Notes under the pieces: model-generated | What the model saw: the letters and a program-made list of their open reading frames with translations, nothing else | What the model was told of the DNA's origin: nothing | The model's database searches: none | Translations under genes and position numbers: made by a program | Origin: Adenanthera pavonina | Lineage: Eukaryota; Streptophyta; Magnoliopsida; Fabales; Fabaceae | Direction of reading: 5' to 3' | Length of the DNA: 64,000 nucleotides | Assembly: GCA_026686845.1 (NCBI GenBank) | Contig: JAIVEN010000020.1 | Location: forward strand, 7,095,501 to 7,159,500 | In this document: positions 10,891-25,301 of the stretch, piece by piece | Position numbering within the stretch: position 1 is the stretch's first letter | How the letters are laid out: every line of letters starts with the position of its first letter

Positions 10891-13846
10891 TGAAGTATCG
10901 ATTAAAATGGAACTGGCGTTTTAATTTGTTATGAACATTTTGTAAGTAAACGATAAAATTGTAAGAAATTATGTAAAAGTGACAGTATCAAATGTCAATA
11001 ATCAGAAATAATACAGTTAATTAATTAACTAATTAATATAAAATAATATTTCATTTGTTTTAATAAATTTATTCTCATGAGAAAGATTTAGGATATGTTT
11101 GATGGTGTTTTTTATTTTATTATTCTTAAAATAATTTTATAAAACTATTTTTAAGAATAAATTTTAAAAATAGGAAAATAAAAAATCTGTTTGAATAATT
11201 GTTCTCAAAATTATAACTAGTGAGTGATAAATGTGTTATTCAAAATTTATAACTTTATCATTAATTAGGTGGATATTTTTCACTTCTTGTATTTTTCAGA
11301 ATAAAAACTATAAAATATCTTAAAATTGTTCTAAATTTCTTATTTTTTTATTTCTCAAAACAGTTTATAAAAAATAAGTTTACCAAATAAATTTTTTTAT
11401 TTTTCTAATTTTAAAAACAAAACCAAACATACACTTTGTTTCTATTTTCTTTTTTGATTACTTTAACTCTTGTTGCATATTGCGAACAGAAGATATATTG
11501 GAAAGACTTTTGTGTCATGTGGTGCCCATTTGATTTGTAATTGGGCAAAAGTCGGAACAGAGTTCTATTGGAATAGATTTTCCTTGCGTTGAAAATTAGT
11601 TTTGAAGTAATGTGATTTTTGTTTCAAATGCTTTACTTGAAAATTAGTCTTGATCCTGACATAAAAAATTAGATTGGATTGATTGATTTAACTGGTTAAA
11701 TAAGGAGTTAATGTTTGATCCAATCCATACAAGTAAAAAAATTGGATGAGCTCAGAATTTGTGCGAACTAGTTAAAAACTAATAAAATCTGTTATCAATT
11801 GACCAAAATAAATAGGTTTGAATTGGTCAAATTTTTTTCATTTTTTAAATTTTTATTTTTAATTTAAAGATGAAATAACATTATTTTTAATACTAAATCG
11901 CACTATTTTATATATGAATTTATTTTATCATTATTATAATGTTGTATAAGCAGTATTATAATATAAAATTAATAATAATAATAAGTTTACTTAACAAATA
12001 ATAAAATAATAGATAATAAGTTGATTATTTTGTTATCATGAATAAATAATATTATTCAGTATAAGTTGATTATAAGCAGTTTTAAAATGTGATCATGAAT
12101 AAATAATAACTTATTTAGATTTTAATATTAAATTATGAAATTTATTATTAACAGTTTTTTATTTTTTTATATAATATATAAAATTAAAAATATATTAATT
12201 TTATTAATACCTTAATTTTGATAAAAATGGTTATATTTCGATAATTTTAATAAAAAATACTTTTAAATATGTGATAAATTCCTCCAACCCCACAATAATA
12301 CTGCAAATTTAGTTAATTAACAGAAAAGCAATCCCACCATCACTCCTACTTAAATCTAGTTTTGAGAAAAAAATTAAATTTATGATGGAATCTATTAAAC
12401 ACACTCAAACATATTAAAAAAATATCAAAACCTAGTTTTTAGCCAAAACTTGATTTTTAACATAAAACAAAGGGCATTTGTGCCCGTTTGAATTATTTTT
12501 TATAAAAGGTATGTTAGAATAACCATAATTTATAAAAATAAAGTTTGAATAAAAATAGAGAAGTTTACCATAAACCAGTTTGAATAAAAAAAAATGATGG
12601 TTAGAAACTATAGTTTGATTTACAAAAATGTAAATTAAAGAGGTCCTACATATATCACAATTCATTCTAAGAAACATTACTAAATATGGCCTTGATTTTA
12701 TTTTTATTTCTTTTTTGGCCTGAATATAACCTAAAAATTTATAATATTTTTTTAAATTATGTGGATTTATTAATAGCGACACCAAAAAATTTTTGTGCGG
12801 AAAAAAAATAAAACTAACTTGATTTTACGAATAAAATTAACTTGAATTTGGCTGGTATATTTCAAAAGTTTTTTGGCCTAATATATTTCAACTTTTAAAG
12901 TCAAATCAATCTCCTCTTGTTGCTCTCCTCATTTCTGTTTTTCTTTTAACTTTTTAGAATTTCTGAAGTGCTATTTTTGTGTTTTTTATTTTAAAAGAGA
13001 AATAACTTCTTGAAAATAATTTTACTACTTTGACTGAGAAATGACAGTTAGGAACCCATTGGATAAATTAATGGTGGTTAAAAAAATTTTTTCAAATCAA
13101 TTTTTGTGAAAGATTTAAGTTATCGCTGAAATTTTCTAAATTTTTTATTAATTCTTTCTGAATATTATAATAATAATATTTGAAATGTATAATTATAGAA
13201 AGTATGAAGAGAATTTTTTTTTTTATAAAACTGTTCAATATGTAATAATCAATTTAAGCTTTGACTAGTCTAAATCAAATCACCCTGAGAATGTTATTAT
13301 TAACTAGTTATCTAAGTCCTGAAGCACCATGTTTTTTTCCGGTTCTCTTGGACACATTCTTTGATGCTGCACAACAAAGGATGCTGGGCTCAAATCTTAA
13401 CGAGGGATCACTGTGGCCCAAGCTGCATAGCAGAGAGACATAGTACCCAAAAAAAATAAAAAACAGGAAAGAAATTGTTGGACGGCCAGAATTTTGTGTA
13501 CCAGCCGTTTATTGATTACTTCAGGTCCTCAATTTTAATTTATTTTCTGTATATTGTCATATTTCGAGTAGGCTTTTGAAAACTATGTAATTTAAATTAT
13601 ATATTATAATACATCAATACTGAGTAAGTAATGAATTATGGATTCGATTCACTGGATACCGTTTGTACAAAACGTAAAATAATAGGGTCCATGCCACAAG
13701 GCATGTTTTATAGACAACTGAGATCAAGAACTAGAATAATCACTCTATGATGTGAACTTAAATATGCATCTACAGCCCCCAAAATCAAACATGCATCAAA
13801 ATTATGCTGTTTACACTCATAAGGCTTTTTTAGCTAACATTACATG
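10891..13846. other. AT-rich spacer between kdsA and the SEC12-like gene
   Basis: No exon with family resemblance is seen. The stretch is very A/T-rich, especially 11800-12300, and carries one member of the local MITE family (listed separately). A segment near 12480-12610 (GCCCGTTTGAATTATTTTTTATAAAAGG onwards) looks like the end of another small transposon, but no partner terminus was found. The region just below 13847 should hold the 3' UTR of the SEC12-like gene. Confidence 0.4.
11091..11432 (+). mobile_element. Non-autonomous transposon (MITE), local family copy 1
   Basis: About 342 bp with degraded terminal inverted repeats, GGATATGTTTGATGGTG at the left and ACCAAACATAC at the right. The interior shares long diagnostic words with the copies at 27829-28205 and (reversed) 29324-29698, for example GAATAATTGTTCTCAAAAT and ATTTATAACTTTA, the latter followed by a GAGGTGGAT or TAGGTGGAT block. 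No coding capacity. The GTTTGATGGTGTTTT ends resemble hAT-derived MITEs, but I see no clean 8-bp target duplication here. Confidence 0.65.
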
Positions 13847-16800
13847 TCAATTTTGAAGAAAAGATAATTTCAACTTGTCAATTTCTTTAAGTTTCAGGAA
13901 GTAGGCAGCTATTGCAAGTATTATGATGAGTACAGCTATCCATAAGTTCAATCCTCCTCCTGAAAAGAAATTAATATGCATATATATAATTTAAAAATAA
14001 TAAAAATGAATCATGAGCAAAAGGAGATACTTCTTTTTTTGGGGCCAGAAAAAGGAGACACTTCTCTTGAAACATGAACAATGTAATATCAATTTGAGAA
14101 TATTTATATTTTATTCAATAATGATACTGGAAGTCTCAACAGCTGTAAATCTAAAGACTGGTCAAAAACCTTTTTGAGTAGTTATGTTTGAAGGAAAAAC
14201 AATAAAAGTTCAGGGCATTAAGTTCGGCAGCGAATGTACGGATTGGATAGAGTAACAACAATAACAACATTAGTCTTATCCCACTAATATGAGGTCGACT
14301 ACATGAATCATACAATGCCAATAGACTCTATCAAACATCATCTTCTCAGATAAATCATTTATCAAGAGGTCATTCCCTATAACTTCTCTTAGTGTTCTTT
14401 TGTCTTTATCTACGCCTTTTAATAGGGTTCCAAACCATTTAATCAACTCTCCTCACTAGTTTCTCTTGCCCTCTTCTTTATACATGCACAAACCACCTTA
14501 AAACAATTTTCCACCATTTTCTTCTCGATAGGTGGTACTCCGACTTCCCTTCGTATACAATTATTTTATATCTTATTCAATTTTATATGACCACACATCA
14601 ATTTCAACATTCTTATTTCTGCTACTCTCATCTTATGCTCTTGTTCTTTTAAAGCCCAATATTCACTGTCATATAGCATCACTGACCTTATAACTGTTCA
14701 ATAAAATTTCCCTTTAAACTTAGTAGGTACTTTATGATCACAAATAACTTCTGATATTTTTCTCTACTTTAGCCACTCAGCTTATATCTTATGCATAACA
14801 TCCCCATCAATTTCACTATTATTTTGTAAAATCGACCTCAAATATCTAAACTTTGATATTTTTGGAATGATTTGACCTGACACTTCTGGATAGGGTATTC
14901 TAAGTTAATATTTGGTTTCACGAAAGATTTACAGTTGGTACAGAGTAAAGCCTTTCAAAACAAATAAGTCGTAAGAGCCTCATGTAAAAATGTAAAATCC
15001 AACTGCATGGGCACTTTTAAGTAATCATATAACAGAAAAGCAAGGACTTAGTTGATTCAGATATCAAGCTACGTTAATGTTAAATATGCACATACCACTT
15101 TTCTGCTTCTCCTCAATTACAGTAACCCTTGCACTTGAATCAAAGGATACAGAAGCCAAGGCCCTGTATTCAAAAGTCATAACCATGACTAACTTTTGAT
15201 ATGTAAACTCTATAGTGCCAGGTAAAAACAGTACAAATATTCAGGCTTCAAACCTTGAATCAGGGGAGAATGCTAGCGCAGTCACTATGCCAAGGTGAGC
15301 CTTTTTTATCATTGACAGAATCTGCATATTTGTTGAATTTACAATCACAATGTCACCTGAAGGTGTTCCACTGCAAGTCAACCCACCAAAACAGAATGGA
15401 TAAGTTATTGCAAAGCTGCATCTTTGACATCAGGAAGTGCTACTTTACTTTTTTCTTTTCTTTTCTTTTTAATCCTTCTTGACTGATATAGTAAGTAAAT
15501 TACAGGAATACAACCGATGATCATAATTGGATGCTTGACACATAAATAAATTTATTCACATATAAGGAATCTAGGGTTAGGTTTGGTAGATATGAAAGGA
15601 GTTTCATGAAAGGAATGAGAGAAAAATCCCAATGTAACATATTTGGTAAACATTATTCAAGCTTCCTAGGGACTAAAAATAGCCTCTTCTCCTTTTCCTT
15701 TTCTCATTCCATTTCCCTTAAAAATAACTCATTCCTACCAAATATGACCTAAAGGAAGTCAAAATTCACAATATATGGCATTTAATTAAAAAAGGAATAT
15801 ACATTTTCACAAACAATCTTGTACATAGTGATAATCTTGCTGAGCATTTTACTTGACAGGATGGACTCTGTCAACATATTTCAAAAGGATATCTACATAA
15901 CTGTTTATTGTCATTAATTCACATCAAAAAACACTCTAACACAACTACACAATAAGACTACTAAGCACCTATAATGTTGGAACTAGAAAACAAACATTTG
16001 AAATTTTCCAACAACAGCTAGATGATAATTATGACAAGATTACGGATGGTTCAGAAGATCAATACATTTCCCATCAATTTAGTCCTGCACTTATGCCAAT
16101 CCGTTCAATGGTCTAAGGTTTCTTCTAAAGATATTACCAAATGCACGCATGATGTAATCAGCTTTACTCCCAATTCACAGTTTACCAGATCAGAATCTTC
16201 AAAGGTATAGATAAAAGAGGTAATTGAGCCCAAGTTCTCTAAAAAGTGGGGAGAAAACACCACTTGCTTCCAGTAAGCTCATGCAGAAGATGAGGGGTGA
16301 CCACTAGACAAGACACAGTAGATTCTGATAGAGAATTTTAACAAAGAGAGGAAAAGAGATAGAGAGATAGAGAGAATATAGAGAATAGAGGAGAGGAGAC
16401 GGAGATAAGAGAGAAAAAGAGACGAGAGAGGAGAACTCAGAAACTGAAATTTTATTAATCTCATAAGTCACCTAAAACAAACCCAAGCACTCCCTTATAT
16501 ACAGCTATATTCCTACAACTAACAATTAAAATGTAACTAACCTAACTAATTCACCCAACTAACACACACTCTTTATAACAGATTACTTACCATGCAAGTA
16601 ACTTTCCATCAGTGGAGACATTGAATGCAGAGATTGCATCACGAGTAATATGCTTCGAGCCAACCCTTGCCCCAGTTTTTGCATCCCATGTCAGGATGCT
16701 TCCACCTTTGTCTATATATCCAGCAATAAAATACTTATCACTTATAAAATACAATTACCATTAACAACACTTCTATCCAGTGAAAATATACCTGTCATGG

Positions 16801-19800
16801 CAGCAATATACAAGACATGGGTCTTATCACTAATTTGAGAAAATCTGCAAAAGCTGAAAACCTCGCCCTGTATGTAGTTAACAAAATATTAGTATATAAT
16901 TAATGAAACAGCTGACCAAGTTAAATGATAGTGGAACATAAAGGTTATAGACAAGATTATATAAAGCACTATATTGCCTTATGATCAACCAATGCAGTCC
17001 AGAACATTACCCACTTAAATTTAAACCGTGTAACAGTGGAAAAAAATGAAACCTCCCAATACATTTTGGCTAGATCTTGATGATTAGAACTATCCTTTCT
17101 ATACAGATACATCTAGGATATTCCCCAATACCTCTCTGACTGTTTGGCTACAATTAGGAAACATTTACCTGCGACATGAGATAAAAATACCTTCAAACAA
17201 CAGTTATAATTGTCTATTTCATACTAATTATTCTCTGAATATATTCACTCAGCTTTGTTTCATCCAATCCTCTATTGTTTTCCACTTAACTAGTCAGGCC
17301 CCTCATATTGCAGAGAGTCTGTAAAATGAAGTGCATTATTTACGACTTATAAATAGTTCAATTTGCTGTAGATTTTTTATTTTATATTAATGATTTGTAC
17401 AATCACTTGCTTTACGATCTTAAGCTCTTTTAAACATAATCTAAAAAGCAACATACAAATCCAGAATTGCGGAAAGGGAAGAGAAAGGGTAGAGGAATGT
17501 CCTCGATCATTGTAATAAATACTTTTAGCGCATTTGCAACTGACGGCACCACTATTTATAGGTCTGGAGCAAAACTGAATTTACAGAAGTACCCCCAGGA
17601 GAAAGGTTATTATTTGAAAGAAATCCAAAAAGAAAATCAGGAATTCTATACTCTCCCTTCAAGCTAAGAAGTATATGTATGCCTAGCTTCGACAAGTGAA
17701 CATCAAACTAGGTTATTGAAACAGGTTTGGTCAAACATCAGTTGTTTATTAATGTGTAGATGTATGAGTCACCTCCATCTTATGCAATAGTCAGAAACAG
17801 ACAGCTATGAACATCGTGAAAATTTACCTTCTAAAGCTATCTACTAATCAATTAGTAGATACCAGGTAGCAAACAATTCTCTATAGGAAAAATGATGTGA
17901 ATACTATACAACAAATTATTATTACCAAAAATAATAAGAAAAGCTTTATAATATACAATTTTAAAGGATAATAAATAATACAGACTTCAAAAAACTAAGA
18001 CTGCATTTTTGCATGCTATTAATTATTTAATGTACAGATTCCACATTTCACTGCTGTATCCATTGCCAATAGCGGATTATATCCAATGTCAATTGCATTA
18101 GTTTAAACTTGATAGTCAGATAAATTTTCTTTCTGTAAGTTAAAATCAAATCGCTCACGTTTTTACTTGATATGGAAGTTAAGGCCGTTGATGAGGAAAC
18201 ATCCCAAACTCTGCACGGGCCACCACTTCCCAAAGAGACAAGCAGTTTACCATCAGAGCTGCAAGACGGTAAAAACCAGACTATAAGGGAACACCTCATA
18301 AAAAATAAAATGGGAAAACAGAACTTATCTTTTCTTTCTTTCTCAACCTTCCATTCTTTTTCTTTTTTGTTATTTTTTTTTCCTTGGTCAAGTATTCAGT
18401 TAAAAAGTACCATCTCCATAATCTAAACAACAAACCTGAAATGTAAGTCTTTCACTGTAGAATAAGCTTTAGTCTCACTAAGAATAATTTCCTTGCTAGG
18501 CCACTTGAAAACCCTTAGATTGCCATCCTGTACTGCACCAAAATTAGAACATCATATTGCATGCCACTCCTGTATCAAAACAAACTCTACGCATTTTAAT
18601 GGACTTCAATCCTGTATTGAAGAAAAGTCAAGGTATCCCATGACTTGCAACAACTGTCCCTTAAAATAAAAATTCCAACTACTTACTATAAAAAGTTAGG
18701 GTGCACCAGTGAAGGTGCACTTTGACAGCACTCAAATGACAAAGTAAAACTTCAAAAGATTTCACCAAGTATAATAATAAGGCAGCCCGTGATATACTTT
18801 CGGTACTTGAATAAAATAGATTAATGATAGATTAATCTCATAAATTTTGTTCACAAAATAATAGACACATTCAAGGCACACGGTATCCTCCTAGGAGAAG
18901 ATCAAATAACCTAAACAGTACAAAAAAGAAAGAAAGAAAAATAAACATGCAACAGAGCTACCAAATTTCTCTGCATATCTAAATTACACAAGCCCTCAGT
19001 CACACACCATAATGAAGTTTCAAACCAAATTCTTGCCCAAACAGCTTCTAAAGATAAGAAAGCACCCTGAAAACACAAGCATTCAGCTCTGACCAAATAT
19101 TCCAAATCATAAGAAAAATGCATGTTGTCACGAAGTTATACCCACCTGTGTTCCACGAAATATTCCAAATCACAAAATACCTCTTATAATAATTATAATA
19201 ACAAACTTAAATTTAAAATGGTTTAATAATTCATAGAAACAAGAAAATATAATACTACATTTTTTCTTACAAGATATTACATAATGTTATAAGAGCCTTT
19301 TCAACAAGTGTCAAAGGCTCAAGAGTTTGATATGAACATTCCCCATTTTCCTAATTAAATTATATTTTAGGCATAGCCGCATAGGACATGGTAGGCATGT
19401 GCTTTGTCGACACTCTATACTCAAGGGAAATATTTCTAAGCTTGAGAGATGAAATATTTCTAGGCATATATGGCCAGACAAAAGAACAAAACACAAGGCA
19501 AAAAGCAAAATGTTCAATTTTTTCCTATGCATCCATTTTGGTGGGGTTTTCAATGAATGCGCTTCTTTTGACAGCATTGCTTCCAGCTTTGAGGCATATG
19601 TATGTTTACATATTGTGATACATATAGCAAATCAAAAAGTATGCTTCTGAATTGTGAATTGTAAAACAGATCATCATAAGATTAAATAATAAGTAAAAAA
19701 TATCTTAAAATATAAAATATGACATATGTATAGCTTTATAATATACATAAAATACTCAAGACAGTAAAATCTAACCCAAGAGTAAAAACAAAATGACATA

Positions 19801-22800
19801 TAGATTGGTGCTTTATCAAATAAGGTAACAGTAATCCAAGCCTCTTCATCAACAATCTAAAATAACCATTAAATTAAAAATGAAGAGGGAGGGAGGGAAG
19901 CAGGGAACCATCTTAAAGCAGGTTGTTGATTCATTTGAAAGCAAGGAAACATGTCAACCAACCACACCCCGCAAGTAATCAGTTCTATGAACCTTGTGGT
20001 ACCACCTAATTATATCAAATTCTGTTTTAAATGAGGACACCACATAGGCATTGCTTTCTCTGAGGGGAAATATTGGTTAAAATTACTAGCATTAAATGCC
20101 ATTACCGTTGACTATGAAGAGTATGGATTTAGACACCATGCTAAATATGCACCTCAATAGAATAAGAAAAGCAGTAACAGAAAATTAGTTGAGATGCTTC
20201 TGTACTGCCTCTATTTCTTTTATGTTACACAAGATTTCCTTGGTTATAAGCAGTATCATTTTCATAATGAAAATGAAAATGTAAATGATAACTTTACCTC
20301 CCCACCAAAAGCTAGCATAGTGCCATCATTGTCAAATGCCAAGGCTAGCTGCTGCCCAGCATCCTCCAGCTCACTGAGCACGTTCTCAGAAACCCTCAGA
20401 CCTATCTCATGAATTTCTGCACTCCTATTTTGGTCCCATTCATACCATCTGCATGAACAATTCACAATTTCAGATTACAATGGTTCAAAGCTGGAAACAC
20501 TAAAGCTCCACTAATGTGGTAAAAGGAAACTCCCTGACAATAATGAATTTTTACCATTTTTATTCCCCTTATTTAAGCATTTTTAGTATTGAATTTTGGC
20601 TAATTTTGTATGTTTTAGATAATATTTATGTAATTAGCCTTAATTTTGAATAAATGATAATTTTGGGATAATTTGTGAAAATTATGCTTTAATTTAATTA
20701 TTTCTACCTTCCAAATTATTCCAAAGATTTAATTCTTCCTATTTTATTTCATTTAATAAGTCTCAATGTGATTATGAATCACTTATGATTTAATTGGGAT
20801 TAAAAAAATAATTAAGAATTGACCCATCTAGGGACGAAATTGTCAAAAGGCTTTGAAAATTTATTTCTTAGAATTTTATTTTCCTTATTTTTATCATTCT
20901 AACTCATAATTTTCCTTCAAATTGAGTTTAAATTTCATCTTGCAATTAATTTAATATCCTTGGATCAAAATTTAATCTAATTTATGTTACATTTATTTAA
21001 TTGAGAACATAATTTATCTGATGTAACATTTTTTTATAGGTTATGATCCATGGAAATTGAAATTTTGAAAGGGTATTTTGGTCATTAGATTGGAGGAATT
21101 TTATGGAAGTTTTATTTTCCCAACTTTTTCATTTTTCCTAATTTTTATTTGTTCATTTGTATCTAACTTTATTTCTATTTGTCCATATTTCTCTCCCTTG
21201 CACCATTTACCATTAATGAAACACGCCCTTCTCTTTCCTTCCTTTATTTTCGAAACCCTCCTTCAGTAAGAAGAGAGCGGCGGCCTCCCTCTCTTTCATT
21301 TTCACTATCCTCATCCATTGTCTTCTCATTTTCTTCCCATTTTTGGTAAATTTCTTCCATTCCACCCCAAATTCTTCCCTTATTTCACCATTGTCCCCAC
21401 TTCTCTTCCATCATTTCACCAAATTCTTCCATCTTCCTTCCTTTCTATACCTAGGCCGAGAAGAGCATTCCATGTGAGGACTTGAAAATTAAAGTCGTGG
21501 CTGTCATTTTCCTTTCATCAACACCAAGTCAAGCTACTTCTATTTAATCTCCATCACTCATTTGGCCAAATTCTTCATGTGTCTTCTTGGAATCATTTTC
21601 ATTCAAGCGATGAAGGGGTAGGGTTCTTGGTGGGTCAACTATGGAGGGAGGCATGGAGCTTGTGCAAGGAGCTTAATGGAGCAAGCTTGGATGATTGAGA
21701 TGTTTCTTTCCACTCTCTTTCTTTTAATTCTTGCAATTTCCTTTGAGTTTAGTCTAGGTTTTAGTGCTAGATTTGATGGAATTTATTTTGATGATGATGT
21801 TGGATCGTTGGAATACATTGAGATGACATTGTACATATGATTTTGGATTGATGTATGTTGATTTTAGCTTGATTTTTCATTGTGACCAGATCTGGAATTT
21901 TTCAATTAATGCTTAATTTTGATGTTTACTTGGTTAATGATGTTAGTTAAGTTATATCTTGTGTGGCCTTGCTTAGTTAGAGGTTAGTCTACTTAATGAG
22001 GCCTAATTGAGTATTAATTCCCAAATTTCCAGATTTAATTAGATGCTTAATCAACATCCTAATTGGGTTAGTTAATTAGTTTAGACAAGTTTAAGTGGTT
22101 TAATTAGCAATAGGGCTGGTTAGAGTTAATTAATCACTTGAATTGAGCTTAGTTGGTAAGTGTCTTAACTAGTTAATGAACTTAATTAATCACATCCCAA
22201 ACATATTTAATTAATTGGATTAAGCAAAGATATGCCCAATTTTATTTGCCAACCCATAGTTGATTCACTATTCCATCCATTTTCCTTTCCTAGAATTCTA
22301 GTGTTTGGTTCTCATATTTTCCTTTCCCTTGTTATTTTCTTTGTTTGGTTAGCATAATTTGAATTCCTTTCCTTCTATGCTTGTTTGCAAAAAGAAAAAC
22401 CCCTGAGTGTGAGTAAGTTAGTGTCTATTCCAATTTTAACTGCTCAATTAAACCAAAATTTGATTACCTCCAGTGAGAACGATCTAGGGTTCGCTTTGTT
22501 ATACTACATTGTTTTGTTTAACTCTAGTAATTGAACAACCCCACAACATGGTTGTCACTCCCCTATTCAAAGCTTTTGGTAAAATCAGAAGAACAATCAT
22601 TCTTGGAATTCCAATAATCATGGGATTTTCTTCATAGGGATGTTTATGAATTAGTACCCCTTTTACTTCGATCCTTTGTCTTTAAACAACCATAGATAGA
22701 AGAGTCAAAAAATTGGATTCATTTATGGCCTGTTTGGTAAACAAAGGGAAACGAATTTTGTTTTCAATACACAAAAAAGAGATATGCAATGTCTATTATA

Positions 22801-25183
22801 CCCTTGTAATCATTAATCAACAGAATCTGTCCCTCTTTATGACTTCTTTTACCCAAAGGTGCTAGTTTCATTTTCCACCAATTTTGCACTCTATCTTTTT
22901 TCATACCTAACATTCTATGTACCAAAAGGCCTGCTAGTGTCTTTCTAAAGAAATCCAACTAGGAATTATAAAGCTCCTTCAAAATTCAAATTGTTTCTTT
23001 AGACAGGAGAACTTAATACAAATGATACGTTCCAGATTCATAGATCCAATACAGCTCTCTCTCTCTCTCTCCTACTATCTATATCATGTACATGAATAGT
23101 GCACAACTGCTGCTCATTTATTTCTACATTTCAAGGTGGCTGGTTCCATGTAGAGTAAGCTGCTACTGGCTTGGGTGAGAAATGGAAGCATATTCAGAAT
23201 TAAGATTTTTGAGCAATTTACCTTCATACAGTTCAAAGATTTTGCGCTGAAAAAGGATGGTAAAACTATGTGACAATGGACAGTATATGTTGCTGTGGTT
23301 AGGAATGTTTGGCTGAAATGTAATGCTTATATTTTCAAGGGTGCATCCATGCCCATAGATATCTATTGGAATAGGATTATATGCATGGCTTTTTTTCTTT
23401 TTTGGGTGTTCAGCTCAGAGTTTTTTTCAGGGAGTGTCCATATTAAATATGCAAGGAGGCTGAGCAGCATTGCTGCATGTTTAAGTTCATATTCCCTTTT
23501 CCTATTCTTTAACAAGTTCATTCAGACACTGTAGAAGGATACTTATCCTCCAACCTTGTATCTTGCTTTTTCATTAATATAATGTCTTCTCTTATCATAT
23601 AATAATAACAGTAACATTTTCCGGAAATTTACGATGGCATACAATCAACCAGCTATCAATTTTCTGATAACAACTGGATAAAAGGATGAAAAAAGATTGA
23701 GTTTCCAAATGCTTTTCATGAACCAAAGCAAGACCTTGGATTTCATTGTTTGCCATTAGTTTGCTCCAAATTCACAAAATGAAGCAAGTATTAACGATGA
23801 AGCAGGATAACAATACTAAAACTACTTAAATACATGAGCTATTTTCATTCTGAGTTACAACTAGATCCTCACTAGCCGCTGTCCAGAAAATTCAGCATAC
23901 CTGCTTTATGTGCCAATCCAACTTCAAAATTCATTTAGCCCACCATCCAACATATCTATGCTAACTATCAAAAGTGCTTATTATTAAAGGGTGTCTTTCA
24001 TCATATATAATAATAAGAATCAATGTAATTTCATACACTTCATTTGGTTTCTCAATTCTTCAATGGAATTTTCTGTCCTAACATGGAGGATATAGCATAA
24101 TGTTTAAGAGTAATAATTACTGCAGGATACAGAGTTTTAGAAGTGAATAAATTATTTTAATCCAACTGCGATGAACATATAAAAACAAATTACAAAAAGA
24201 TATCAGTAAACTGAAGTTAATTCTTGCCTAGTGTATTAAGATAAAACTTTCAGTCATACCACCACAGCTCCTCAACGTATCACAGTACAAGTAAATATTT
24301 TTATGAAAGGAATCAACTTTAACAAACAAGGAAGAAATGAGAAGCAAAATACCTGCAACTCTTTGGCATTGCACAAATAAGGCCATCTCCACCTGGGTGA
24401 AGGGCCATCCTATAAGGCAACTCAGAACCAGTTCCAAGCCTACCCACCTGTGATATTGATGAAATTACCCCAACAATAAGGGCACTGTTAAACACACGAA
24501 CCGCATATTTATGATGATATCTATCTACAATTTTAGATTTTCAATACAAAAATTACTATGCCAGTTAATGCTGAATAATTTTCTTAAACAGGTCAAAACC
24601 AAATTCAGTCAAACACACGAATTCATGCAGTCTAAACAACTCAATTTTTACATAACACAGCAAAAAAAAAAAAACAGCCCAATCATGCAATTTTAAGAGC
24701 CACCGACAGCTTTCATCACCACACAACTAAGACGAGCCTAAATTCCTATCGTTGCGATAAAAATAAGCATGAATCTGTTTTGCATCTCCCAACAAAAATC
24801 GGAACAAACTCAGATCCGATTTCTCTAGTTTCGAATCATAAAACACTGTAGTAAAATGAAATCCATAAGAATTTGGAATCGAGGAGGTAAAAGTAAAATA
24901 CCGGCTGATCAGAGAGAGAATTAGATGCGACATCGAAATGAGCAAGCAACACAGCATTGGGAATACCACTGCTGCCTTCTCCCCCACCGCCAGTGATTGT
25001 AAGGTAGTGCTCGCCGGACCGCTCGGGCGGCGGAGGGGTGGAGTTGTCGGCGGCGTCCGAAGCTTCATCGGTTGTCTGATTCAATACCGATTTGATTATG
25101 TTTGGTGGAATCCATGCGACTGAGTAGGAAGGAACGCCGTATTTCTTGAAGTTCGATGGATCTGCGACAGCGCTGTCCACCAT
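13847..25183 (-). CDS. SEC12-like WD40 protein (STL/PHF1 family), ER membrane
   Basis: SEC12-like proteins are ER-anchored WD40 proteins; SEC12 proper activates SAR1 for COPII vesicle formation, while the plant relative PHF1 lets phosphate transporters leave the ER. Ten exons: 25183-24902, 24447-24353, 20448-20298, 18527-18436, 18258-18159, 16867-16792, 16711-16591, 15370-15254, 15163-15096, 13959-13847. They sum to 1215 nt, 404 aa, with every phase closing. Residues 1-94 hold YGVPSYSVAWIPP and the glycine-rich TGGGGEGSSGIPNA loop of this family. WD-repeat blades follow (DGNLRVFKWPS, GPCRVWDVS, GGSILTWDA, HLGIVTALAFSPDS, VSFDSSARVTVI). Residues 373-389 form one membrane segment near the C terminus, with a short basic tail. 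I cannot say whether it is PHF1 itself or a SEC12-like paralogue. Intron 3 is 3.9 kb and carries a repeat. Confidence 0.92.
14250..14890 (-). mobile_element. RTE-type LINE remnant in the last intron of the SEC12-like gene
   Basis: The plus strand begins with AACAACAATAACAACATTAGTC, then TTATCCCACTAATATGAGGTCG, the signature 3' end of plant RTE elements read in reverse. On the minus strand a broken reading frame gives words from the C-terminal part of the reverse-transcriptase polyprotein, such as KISKFRYL, DGDVMHKI, VPTKFKGKFY, MLYDSEYWALK and VGVPPIEKKMV, with several stop codons between them. It is a 5'-truncated dead copy, in sense orientation to the host gene, and lies inside the intron 13960-15095. 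Confidence 0.8.
15577..15752. mobile_element. Short MITE with imperfect inverted ends
   Basis: The left end TTAGGTTTGGTAGATATGAA is mirrored at the right by TTCCTACCAAATATGACCTAA, so the element can fold into a hairpin of about 176 bp. The interior has complementary GGAATGAGA / TCTCATTCC blocks. It lies within intron 7 of the SEC12-like gene. I did not find a clear target-site duplication. Confidence 0.6.
20544..22612 (+). repeat. LTR-like insertion candidate in intron 3 of the SEC12-like gene
   Basis: About 2.07 kb of non-coding sequence differs in texture from the rest of the intron. It begins TGAATTTTTACCATTTTTAT, passes through a C/T-rich block (about 21170-21460), and near its right end has GTGAGAACGATCTAGGGTTCG, which resembles the 3' part of some plant Gypsy-type LTRs. 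The word CAATAAT occurs at both borders (20538-20544 and 22612-22618), but the right end does not finish in CA, so the borders are uncertain. No gag or pol sequence is readable. Confidence 0.35.
23050..23071. repeat. (CT)n microsatellite
   Basis: A run of about ten CT units lies in intron 3 of the SEC12-like gene. It is of ordinary plant type. Confidence 0.8.
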
Positions 25184-25301
25184 TCTCTTTCTTCCTTCCT
25201 TCGGCTCTATGCGCTTTTGACTGTTGTTTCGCTTACAAGTTCTCAGCGGCGTCCGTTTGTCTCCTCCGAGGACGCTGTCCTTCGCGCGTCCGCTGAGGAA
25301 T

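Noticed and set aside
12432..12785. 117-codon minus-strand frame in AT-rich spacer
   Set aside because: Low-complexity Phe/Ile/Asn/Lys composition expected of AT-rich non-coding DNA; no neighbours or splice support.
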